A stretch of 18,087 bases of DNA, from the NCBI GenBank assembly GCA_002452555.1, contig DKER01000232.1, positions 1 to 18,087 of the forward strand, in the 5' to 3' direction. This DNA comes from Fidelibacterota bacterium UBA6817 (GTDB taxonomy: Bacteria; Fidelibacterota; Fidelibacteria; Fidelibacterales; Fidelibacteraceae). Each line of letters begins with the position of its first letter. The first letter of the stretch is position 1. The notes beneath the pieces are model-generated. The model had not been told where the DNA came from. It ran no database searches and worked only from the letters and a program-made list of their open reading frames with translations. The position numbers were made by a program, and so were the translations under genes. Positions 1 through 6,640 of this stretch are shown here, in pieces.

Positions 1-10
1 CCACTGCTTT

Positions 11-126
11 CTACTGACTACCGGCTACCGGCTACCGACCACCGGCTACTGGCTACTGGCTACCGGCTACAGGCTACCGGCTACCAGCTACCGGCTACCG
101 GCTACCGGCTACCGGCTACCGGCTAC
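11..126. repeat. 7-bp tandem repeat, about 16.6 copies
   Basis: The unit CTACCGG runs in perfect register from 11 to 126. Scattered variants (CTACTGG, CTACAGG, CTACCAG, CCACCGG) occur mainly in the left half, and the last five full copies (88-122) are identical, so the right end looks most recently expanded. The period is not a multiple of three and no ORF crosses it. CCGG is self-complementary, so neighbouring units can in principle fold into small 4-bp stems with a CTA loop. It ends about 50 bp before uvrB. Its function is unknown; slipped-strand variation is likely. Confidence 0.95.
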
Positions 127-136
127 TAATAATCAC

Positions 137-165
137 TTTACATTTACCAATTAATTGTCATAAAT
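137..165 (+). promoter_or_regulatory. possible uvrB promoter (weak)
   Basis: TTTACA at 137-142 matches a -35 box in five of six positions. It is followed 16-17 bases later by an A/T-rich CATAAAT that only loosely matches a -10 box. It lies between the tandem repeat and uvrB and would start transcription about 5 bases before the ATG. No SOS-type LexA box was recognised here. This is pattern matching only. Confidence 0.22.
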
Positions 166-175
166 TCCTGCCAAT

Positions 176-2176
176 ATGGCACAATTCAAACTTAAATCGT
201 CGTTCAAGCCCACAGGGGATCAGCCTGAGGCGATACAATCGTTGGTAGATGGACTGAATCGGAATGAATCCTTTCAGACCCTTCTGGGAATAACCGGTTC
301 CGGTAAAACGTTTACGATGGCCAGTGTGATTGAAAAAGTTCAGCGGCCTACCCTGATCATTTCCCACAATAAAACCCTTGCAGCACAGCTCTATGGTGAA
401 TTCAGGAGTTTTTTCCCTGATAATGCCGTTGAATATTTTATCAGTTATTACGACTATTATCAGCCGGAAGCGTACTTACCGGTAACCGATACCTATATTG
501 AGAAAGATTCGGATATTAATGACGAAATTGAAAAACTCCGCCTGAAGGCAACAGCTTCCCTGCTGGCGCGACGGGATGTAATCGTTGTCGCTTCCGTTTC
601 GTGTATTTACGGACTCGGTTCCCCCAGAGAATATAAAGATCAGATCATTCTTCTTAAAAAAGGGCTGTCCTACCCGCGCGAGGAACTGTTAAAACAGTTG
701 ATATCCATTCATTATACGCGGAATGACATGAGTTTTTCCAGAGGGACCTTTCGGATCAGGGGCGATGTGATGGATATTTATCCCGCATATTCCGATACTC
801 CCGTTCGCCTTGAGTTCTGGGGGGACGAACTGGATAGCATTCATTTTATTGACCCTGTCACCGCTAAATCCCAGGGAGCATCCGATTGGGTCATCATTTA
901 CCCGGCCAGACATTTTATAACGAATGACGAGATGATGAAAACGGCGCTGAAAGAGATTCAACACGAACTTTCAGACAGACTCACCCAACTCCGGCAAACC
1001 GGCAAGCTTCTGGAAGCACAACGGCTTGAACAGCGCGTAAATTACGATATGGAAATGATGCGCGAACTGGGATATTGTTCGGGAATTGAGAACTACAGCC
1101 GCCATTTGACACAGCGTAAACCGGGTGAACGCCCATTTACGCTCATGGATTTTTTCCCGGAGGATTACCTTCTGTTTATTGATGAATCCCATGCAACCAT
1201 TCCCCAGATACGGGCTATGTATAACGGTGACCGCTCCCGGAAGGAAGTCCTGGTAGAATACGGATTTCGTTTACCCAGTGCATTGGATAACCGTCCCATG
1301 AAGTTCAATGAATTCGAAGACATGATCAATCAGGCAATATTCGTGAGTGCGACACCTGCTGATTATGAAATGGAGAAAACAGAGGGTGTCTTCACGGAAC
1401 AAATTATCCGTCCGACCGGACTTCTGGATCCTGAAATTGAAATACGCCCCACAAAAAATCAAATTGATGATCTGATCAGCGAAATTAAAAGACGAACTTC
1501 CAGAAAAGAGCGGGTTCTGATAACAACATTAACAAAAAAAATGTCTGAGAACCTTGCCGATTATCTTAAAAATGTACAGGTGAATACACGCTATCTTCAC
1601 TCTGAAATTGAAAGTCTGGAACGAATATCTATACTCCGTGATCTGCGACTGGGTGAATTTGACGTATTGGTCGGCATCAATCTTCTTCGTGAAGGACTGG
1701 ATTTGCCGGAAGTTTCTCTTGTAGCAATTCTTGATGCGGATAAACAGGGTTTCTTAAGGTCTGAACGCTCTCTTTTCCAGATTGCAGGCCGTGCCAGCCG
1801 GAATGTGAACGGTAAAGTCATTTTTTATGCAGACCGGATCAGTGATGCCATGAGAACCGTTATTAATGAAACCAACAGGCGAAGACTGCTCCAGATCGAC
1901 TATAATAAACGCCACGGGATTACACCGGTTACCATATACAAATCTGCAGATGAAGTGATCTCGGCTACTTCTATCGCCGATTTCTCGGGAACAAAGGAAA
2001 AACAGAAAGTTTATAAAATAGAAAATGAAACGGCTAAATTGTCCAAACTGGAAATATTAAAACGCATTGATGATTTGACTATAGAAATGAACCGTGCCGC
2101 AGAAGAATTGGAATTCGAACTGGCAGCAAAAATCAGGGATCAGATCATTGTTTTAAAACGGACACTCAAGAGATAA
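176..2176 (+). CDS. uvrB: UvrB, excinuclease ABC subunit B
   Basis: This is the damage-verification helicase-like subunit of nucleotide excision repair. It is loaded onto DNA by UvrA, probes the strand with its beta-hairpin and recruits UvrC for dual incision in the cytoplasm. At 666 residues it is full length for the family. Visible landmarks in order: Walker A GITGSGKT (38-45); the aromatic-rich beta-hairpin beginning YDYYQPEAYLP (about 92-102); the Walker B DESH box (336-339); the SATPADYE segment; helicase motifs V-VI (REGLDLPE from about 505, then the QIAGRASRN segment); and a C-terminal UVR domain (about 623-664) that contacts UvrC. The start is the first in-frame ATG with the conserved N-terminal sequence. 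There is no clear Shine-Dalgarno, which is common in FCB bacteria. The next gene begins 2 bases after the stop, so the two are probably cotranscribed. Confidence 0.98.
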   Translation: MAQFKLKSSFKPTGDQPEAIQSLVDGLNRNESFQTLLGITGSGKTFTMASVIEKVQRPTLIISHNKTLAAQLYGEFRSFFPDNAVEYFISYYDYYQPEAYLPVTDTYIEKDSDINDEIEKLRLKATASLLARRDVIVVASVSCIYGLGSPREYKDQIILLKKGLSYPREELLKQLISIHYTRNDMSFSRGTFRIRGDVMDIYPAYSDTPVRLEFWGDELDSIHFIDPVTAKSQGASDWVIIYPARHFITNDEMMKTALKEIQHELSDRLTQLRQTGKLLEAQRLEQRVNYDMEMMRELGYCSGIENYSRHLTQRKPGERPFTLMDFFPEDYLLFIDESHATIPQIRAMYNGDRSRKEVLVEYGFRLPSALDNRPMKFNEFEDMINQAIFVSATPADYEMEKTEGVFTEQIIRPTGLLDPEIEIRPTKNQIDDLISEIKRRTSRKERVLITTLTKKMSENLADYLKNVQVNTRYLHSEIESLERISILRDLRLGEFDVLVGINLLREGLDLPEVSLVAILDADKQGFLRSERSLFQIAGRASRNVNGKVIFYADRISDAMRTVINETNRRRLLQIDYNKRHGITPVTIYKSADEVISATSIADFSGTKEKQKVYKIENETAKLSKLEILKRIDDLTIEMNRAAEELEFELAAKIRDQIIVLKRTLKR

Positions 2177-2178
2177 AT

Positions 2179-3354
2179 ATGTTAGACATTGAGCAAAAAT
2201 ACGGAATTATCGGTAAATCAGATGCAGTTAAAGAGGTTCTCAGCTCTATTGAACAAGTGGCAGGATCAGATATCAGCATTTTGATTTCCGGTGAAAGCGG
2301 AACCGGTAAAGAGTTGGTGGCACAGGCCATTCACAGGCTGAGCACAAGGAAGAATCGCCCCTATATTGTAGTAAACTGCGGTGCAATTCCGTCCGGAACC
2401 ATTGAGAGTGAACTGTTCGGACACAGAAAAGGAAGTTTTACAGGTGCTGTGGAAGATCGGAAGGGTTTTTTTGAGGCAGCAGATCAGGGAACAATTTTTC
2501 TGGACGAAATTGGTGAACTTCCTCCTGAAACCCAGGTAAAACTTTTGAGAGTTCTGGAATCCGGTGATATCATCCGTGTGGGTGAAAGCCTTCCCAAAAA
2601 GGTAAATGTACGGATCCTGGCAGCAACCAACCGGGACCTGAAACAAAGTGTCATGGAAGGGCAATTCAGAAAAGACCTCTATTACAGACTGAAAACCATA
2701 TCCATTCACGTTCCTGCACTGAGAGATAGACGGGAAGATATTCCCATGCTTGCAGAGTATTTTATGATGGAATATGCGGACAGAAACAATCTTCACTATA
2801 AACCCATCGCTCCCGCATCTCTCAAAATACTCGAAAATATGAATTGGCAGGGCAATATTCGCGAATTAAAGAATTTTATACAGTCTGTCTATGTTTTGGA
2901 AAACACTCACATCATTCAGCCGGAAACATTAAAGGAATACATGAGAAAACATTCCGGTTATCTGGAAGGAATAAAGTATGATACGCGCTTCCCTGTTCCA
3001 ATGGACAGGGATGTTGAAAAAATGGAACGTGAACTTGTTTTGCGTCAGCTCTTCCTGCTCAGACAGGATGTGGATGAAATTAAAAATATGCTCCGGGCAA
3101 ACTATCGGTTACTGGAGAAAGGACAGGTTTCTTTGTCAGAAATTCCTGATCGTCTGGAAAAATATGAAAAAACACCGGTTCCCTCGGGTGAAGTTTTTCC
3201 CGCTCACGATAAAACGATCAGTGATATGGAGAAAGAACTGATTGAACAGACCCTTGAAAAATATCATGGTTCCAAACGTAAAACCGCCCGGGCTTTAAAG
3301 ATCAGTGAAAGAACCCTTTACAGAAAGCTGAAAGAATATGACATTCAAATTTAA
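2179..3354 (+). CDS. sigma54-type AAA+ transcriptional regulator, no sensory domain
   Basis: This is a bacterial enhancer-binding protein, an ATPase that remodels sigma54-RNA polymerase. Order: the AAA+ domain starts almost at residue 1, with Walker A GESGTGKE (38-45), GSFTGA (85-90, the sigma54-contacting loop, usually GAFTGA), Walker B GTIFLDE (104-110), the sensor I segment AATNRD (148-153), and NWQGNIREL (222-230) in place of the usual WPGNVREL. A charged, probably helical linker (about 265-345) follows, then a Fis-type helix-turn-helix (about 350-390). There is no receiver, GAF or PAS domain, so activity must be set by a partner protein, abundance or the linker. It starts 2 bases after uvrB, and its last 17 bases overlap the lptE-like gene, which implies translational coupling. 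From memory, Bacteroidota carry an orthologous regulator directly before lptE, so envelope-related targets are a reasonable inference. The targets themselves are not visible here. Confidence 0.93.
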   Translation: MLDIEQKYGIIGKSDAVKEVLSSIEQVAGSDISILISGESGTGKELVAQAIHRLSTRKNRPYIVVNCGAIPSGTIESELFGHRKGSFTGAVEDRKGFFEAADQGTIFLDEIGELPPETQVKLLRVLESGDIIRVGESLPKKVNVRILAATNRDLKQSVMEGQFRKDLYYRLKTISIHVPALRDRREDIPMLAEYFMMEYADRNNLHYKPIAPASLKILENMNWQGNIRELKNFIQSVYVLENTHIIQPETLKEYMRKHSGYLEGIKYDTRFPVPMDRDVEKMERELVLRQLFLLRQDVDEIKNMLRANYRLLEKGQVSLSEIPDRLEKYEKTPVPSGEVFPAHDKTISDMEKELIEQTLEKYHGSKRKTARALKISERTLYRKLKEYDIQI

Positions 3355-3871
3355 ACTCGCACTTTTGGGTTTCGTCGTTTTATTATCTATAAACTTTACC
3401 GGTTGCGGTCTCTATTCTGTCCGTCCGGGCACCATTCCTCCCCACATTAAAAGCATAGCTGTGGAGGATTGCATCAACGAAACGGCTGAATTCGGACTTG
3501 GGGAAAAACTTACATCATCTCTCATATCAAACGTTCTGACCGAAAATCTCCTGCCCATCAGTGATCCGCTCGTTGCACACTCGATAATACGAATCCGAAT
3601 AACGCGCATAACAGATGCCCCTCATACATTTGATGAAACAGAAACCGTGAAAGAATACAAAGTATCCGTTACCGCTAGCTTTGAATGGATAGACCGCATC
3701 AACGATAAAGAAATCATGAACGGGACGATCACCCAATGGAGCATTTACTACAGCGACAATTTTAATAATCAGCTGTCCCCCGGTGATCAGATTGTAAGAG
3801 TGGACGGTTTGGATGACACTGTGTCAAAACTGTCTCAGGATATTGTGGAAAAACTGACATCAGATTGGTAA
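3338..3871 (+). CDS. lptE: LptE-like LPS-assembly lipoprotein
   Basis: The product is probably the outer-membrane lipoprotein partner of the LptD translocon, which places lipopolysaccharide in the outer leaflet. At 177 residues it has the usual size. The N-terminus is a lipoprotein signal (Lys4 and Lys6, then a hydrophobic stretch) ending in the lipobox FTGC with Cys23 as the acylation site, followed by GLYS, a typical start of mature LptE-like proteins. The body fits the FCB LptE family: IKSIAVEDCINETAEFGLG, then a beta-rich segment, then a C-terminal helix. The start codon lies inside the regulator gene (17-base overlap), with a purine-rich AAAG just upstream. The assignment rests on lipoprotein features, segment resemblance and the regulator-lptE pairing; another small outer-membrane lipoprotein is the alternative. 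Confidence 0.8.
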   Translation: MTFKFKLALLGFVVLLSINFTGCGLYSVRPGTIPPHIKSIAVEDCINETAEFGLGEKLTSSLISNVLTENLLPISDPLVAHSIIRIRITRITDAPHTFDETETVKEYKVSVTASFEWIDRINDKEIMNGTITQWSIYYSDNFNNQLSPGDQIVRVDGLDDTVSKLSQDIVEKLTSDW

Positions 3872-4020
3872 TCACCCTTTTACTGATCGTTATATGTTAT
3901 TGATTATCAAGATATTACAATAATTTTCTAAAGTTTAATTTTTATCACTGGGAACAATTTTATCCATAAGGATGTAATTGTTAAAGCAGGGATTGATCTT
4001 TGAGACTTTTCATAATGATG

Positions 4021-4049
4021 TTGGTATAAAACAAGGATCGTTGTAAAAT
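4021..4049 (+). promoter_or_regulatory. putative promoter for the PlsC-GNAT gene
   Basis: TTGGTA (4021-4026), a 17-base spacer and TAAAAT (4044-4049) resemble a housekeeping promoter. They sit in the 201-base gap after the lptE-like gene, with a predicted start about 15-20 bases before the ATG at 4073. The rest of the gap (3872-4020) is A/T-rich, with no terminator that I can see. Confidence 0.4.
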
Positions 4050-4072
4050 CATAAAATTTAAATGATAGAGAC

Positions 4073-5884
4073 ATGACATCAGGAAATAAGCAGAACAATC
4101 AGGAAGAACCATTTCGTTTGAATTTTCATTCAAGACGACTTTTGCGGGATCAGTTGATACATATGGCAAATCCTGTTCTTGAACATATATTTGCATTTGG
4201 CCGTCTAAATAAATTGTATTCAAAGCTTCGAAACCGGCCGGACAGTGAATCGTTTGAATCCTGTGTTTTAAAAAACATGAATATCACCTATTCGGTTTCG
4301 GATCAAAAAAGTTTAAAAAATATCCCGCACAAAGGACCCTTTATTATCATAGCCAATCATCCGTTTGGCGTGCTTGACGGATTGATTCTAATGGATCTTC
4401 TTGCAGCAGTTCGTCCGGACATAAAGTTTATTGCTCAAAAAGAGCTGAAATATATACCGGATATCCGGGACAGACTAATCCTGATTGACACAAAAAAAAC
4501 GCCGGAAGCCAGAAAAATGAATATCCGTGCAGTATTATACTCAATTCATTGGCTTCAGCGCGGAGGTGGACTTGTCCTCTTCCCTTCCGGTGCCGTTTCC
4601 CAATTCCATGTTAGACATCAGGATATAACCGATCCGGGTTGGATTGAAAACACTGCCCGGATCATAAAACTGGCTCAGGTTCCTGTTCTTCCTATCTATT
4701 TCGAAGGCAGAAATAGTCTTACGTTTCTTCTTGCGGCAATGTTCGCCCAAAACCTCAGGATGTTTATGTATCCGCGGGAATTTTTGAAAACAAAGAATAA
4801 ACACATTATCGTTAAAATCGGTGAACTGATCCCGGTTCAGCGGTTGCAAAAATATAATCGACCCAAAGATCTGCTTAATTACATCCGCTTAAAAACGTAT
4901 GTACTTCAATACAGACCGATAGAAAAACCATTAGAAAAAAATCATGACTGCATAAAAAACAACTTCGAAGATATTCCGGAAAGTTTTGATAAAGAAGCCG
5001 TGACACTTGAAATAGAATCACTTCCGCAAAAACAAATCCTGATAAAAAACAGTGAGTATGCTGTTGTCTATGCCAGGGCTATACAGACTCCGCTGGCTGT
5101 GCGTGAATTGGGGCGTTTGCGTGAAATAACATTCCGTGATGTGGGTGAAGGAACCGGTAAGAGCCTGGATCTGGATATTTTCGATGAATATTATATCCAT
5201 CTCATTGTATGGCAGCATGTTGAAAAAGAAATTGTCGGTGCTTACCGGCTCGGGCCCACAGACGAGATTATTCAACATTATGGAACCGCGGGTTTGTATA
5301 CCAGCACGCTCTTTAAATACAAACCTGAACTTTTTGAAAAAATGGGGCCTTCTCTGGAATTGGGCCGGTCATTTATTAAAAAGGAATACCAGAAGAAATA
5401 TGCTCCTCTCCTGCTTCTTTGGAAAGGCATCAGTCAGTTTCTCGTCCGGAATCCTCACTATATCAATGTCTTTGGCCCTGTCAGTATGACAAGTGACTAT
5501 CATATTGTTTCACGCCAACTGCTGGTTAAATTTTTAAAAGAACACTATTATGATAAAGAGCTATCCAAACTGGTCAAACCGCGAAATCCATTTAAACACA
5601 AAACGGTTAAGGTGTGGGATCAACTCCCCTCAAATAAAATCATACACACACCTGATGAGCTGTCGTCACTGATATCCGATATCGAACACCAGATTGACGG
5701 TATTCCCGTTCTGATTAAACAATACCTGAAACTGGGCGGAAAAATATTGAGTTTTAACGTGGATCCGGATTTTAACTATAGCCTTGACGGACTCATTGTG
5801 GTGAATTTAACCCAAACTGATGAATCGGTCCTTAAATGGTATATGTCACCTGAAGGATATGAGATCTACAAGAAATTTCACTGA
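4073..5884 (+). CDS. two-domain acyltransferase (PlsC + GNAT), OlsF-like aminolipid synthase
   Basis: This is a 603-residue fusion. The N-terminal half is a PlsC-type lysophospholipid acyltransferase: NHPFGVLDG (95-103) gives the catalytic His96 and Asp102 with five intervening residues rather than the usual four, FPSGAVS (170-176) replaces the common FPEG motif, and VPVLPIYFEGRNS (203-215) follows. The C-terminal half (from about 330) resembles the GNAT-like Acetyltransf_5 N-acyltransferase family, with an ELGRLREITFRDVGEG segment and a DLDIFDEYYIHLIV segment. This is the order of OlsF, in which the C-terminal domain N-acylates an amino acid and the N-terminal domain O-acylates the product, giving ornithine lipids. 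Glycine or another amino acid is equally possible. It probably acts at the inner membrane face, although no long transmembrane helix is obvious. It converges with the Crp/Fnr gene, with only 3 bases between the stops. Only a weak AGAG ribosome site is present. Confidence 0.82.
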   Translation: MTSGNKQNNQEEPFRLNFHSRRLLRDQLIHMANPVLEHIFAFGRLNKLYSKLRNRPDSESFESCVLKNMNITYSVSDQKSLKNIPHKGPFIIIANHPFGVLDGLILMDLLAAVRPDIKFIAQKELKYIPDIRDRLILIDTKKTPEARKMNIRAVLYSIHWLQRGGGLVLFPSGAVSQFHVRHQDITDPGWIENTARIIKLAQVPVLPIYFEGRNSLTFLLAAMFAQNLRMFMYPREFLKTKNKHIIVKIGELIPVQRLQKYNRPKDLLNYIRLKTYVLQYRPIEKPLEKNHDCIKNNFEDIPESFDKEAVTLEIESLPQKQILIKNSEYAVVYARAIQTPLAVRELGRLREITFRDVGEGTGKSLDLDIFDEYYIHLIVWQHVEKEIVGAYRLGPTDEIIQHYGTAGLYTSTLFKYKPELFEKMGPSLELGRSFIKKEYQKKYAPLLLLWKGISQFLVRNPHYINVFGPVSMTSDYHIVSRQLLVKFLKEHYYDKELSKLVKPRNPFKHKTVKVWDQLPSNKIIHTPDELSSLISDIEHQIDGIPVLIKQYLKLGGKILSFNVDPDFNYSLDGLIVVNLTQTDESVLKWYMSPEGYEIYKKFH

Positions 5885-5887
5885 AGA

Positions 5888-6577
5888 CTATTCATGAAGA
5901 ATATGATTTAATCCTTCTATATCCAGAAGTCTGACGGATTTACCCTTAACCTCAATTAACCCTTCATCGTGCAATTGTGACATCACCCGGGAGACGGAAG
6001 GCCTTTCCGCATTAAACAGTTCGGCCATTCTTTGATGGCTGATCGGTAAACGAATATCCATCTTACCTTCTTTTCTGATTGACAACAGGTAACCGATAAT
6101 TTTTTGCCGAATGGTTCTAAACGACAACATTTGAATTTTCTTTGCCAGCAAAACAGTCCTGTCTGAAATATTCCTGATAATATTTCCGGTAAAATCAGGG
6201 TTCGCTTTCAACATAAAAAGAAGAAATTCCCGGGGAATTATTATCAGCTCACACGGGGTTAAAGCAACAACATTTACAGGAAATGTATTTTCGGATGCAA
6301 ATAGAAAAGCAGAAGCAACCGTATCCGGTGATTTGATATGATCCACAGTAAACGATCTTCCGGAAAAATCAAGCATTTCCCCCCGCAATTCACCCTGGGT
6401 TAAACAATATAATGAATCAATGGCATCTCCGGTAAATGCTATAATGTTGCCGGTTATATAATGACGGAGAAATATGCGTTCCTCCGGCAAAAAATCTTTC
6501 AGTTCTTCAACTGATAAGGAGTTGAATAAGGAGATTTTTTTTAATCGTTCATACATTTTTTTCTCATTTTGTAACAT
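5888..6577 (-). CDS. Crp/Fnr-family regulator, probable HcpR-type controller of hcp
   Basis: The product is a 229-residue cytoplasmic transcription factor. It has an N-terminal cyclic-nucleotide-binding-like beta-roll (about 15-120), a long dimerisation helix (about 127-150) and a winged helix-turn-helix (about 176-218), with the recognition helix around ERPSVSR (191-197). Only two cysteines exist (58 and 109), so the N-terminal [4Fe-4S] cluster of Fnr is absent. Known HcpR proteins of anaerobes belong to this family, and the characterised Porphyromonas one binds haem/NO; that ligand is inference here. The gene is divergent from hcp and shares a 16-bp palindrome with it. The annotated ATG (6577-6575) lies inside that palindrome and has no Shine-Dalgarno. 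An in-frame ATG at residue 8 (6556-6554) follows a weak purine-rich GAG and may be the true start, leaving the palindrome in the leader. Confidence 0.88.
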   Translation of the reverse strand: MLQNEKKMYERLKKISLFNSLSVEELKDFLPEERIFLRHYITGNIIAFTGDAIDSLYCLTQGELRGEMLDFSGRSFTVDHIKSPDTVASAFLFASENTFPVNVVALTPCELIIIPREFLLFMLKANPDFTGNIIRNISDRTVLLAKKIQMLSFRTIRQKIIGYLLSIRKEGKMDIRLPISHQRMAELFNAERPSVSRVMSQLHDEGLIEVKGKSVRLLDIEGLNHILHE

Positions 6578-6585
6578 ATGTTACA
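6570..6585. promoter_or_regulatory. perfect 16-bp palindrome, probable Crp/Fnr operator
   Basis: TGTAACATATGTTACA is a perfect inverted repeat (TGTAAC, four central bases, GTTACA), the size and symmetry expected of a Crp/Fnr dimer site. It lies between the regulator and hcp, and its centre (6577/6578) is 63 bases before the hcp ATG. It coincides with the first possible start codon of the regulator, so one site could control both genes. I found no second full copy in the window. Confidence 0.75.
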
Positions 6586-6588
6586 GTT

Positions 6589-6613
6589 TATATTGTTCAA
6601 AGTCCAGTATATT
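6589..6613 (+). promoter_or_regulatory. two candidate -10 boxes for hcp
   Basis: TATATTG occurs twice, with TATATT at 6589-6594 and again at 6608-6613. The proximal copy predicts a transcription start near 6619-6620, which places the palindrome centre at about -41.5 to -42.5, the classical class II Crp/Fnr activator position. The distal copy would put the palindrome over the -35/spacer, a repressor geometry. No good -35 box accompanies the proximal copy, which suits an activator-dependent promoter. Confidence 0.45.
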
Positions 6614-6640
6614 GATATGAAACAAAAAAAGGAGTAATAC

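Noticed and set aside
11..126. CRISPR array
   Set aside because: The 7-base units are contiguous without spacers and no cas gene is present; it is a simple tandem repeat.
2266..2796. Minus-strand 176-codon frame opposite the AAA+ regulator
   Set aside because: It is antisense to conserved Walker and GSFTGA coding sequence, with no recognisable domain or start context.
3900..3910. TTGAT-T-ATCAA, reminiscent of an Fnr box, after the lptE-like gene
   Set aside because: The half-sites are separated by one base instead of the four needed for an Fnr dimer site, and it is about 160 bases from the next start in very A/T-rich DNA.
127..4072. A sigma54 promoter (TGGCAC-N5-TTGC type) near the AAA+ regulator
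   Set aside because: Reading the local upstream regions I found only partial TGGCAC matches (for example in the uvrB start region) without a correctly spaced TGC element.
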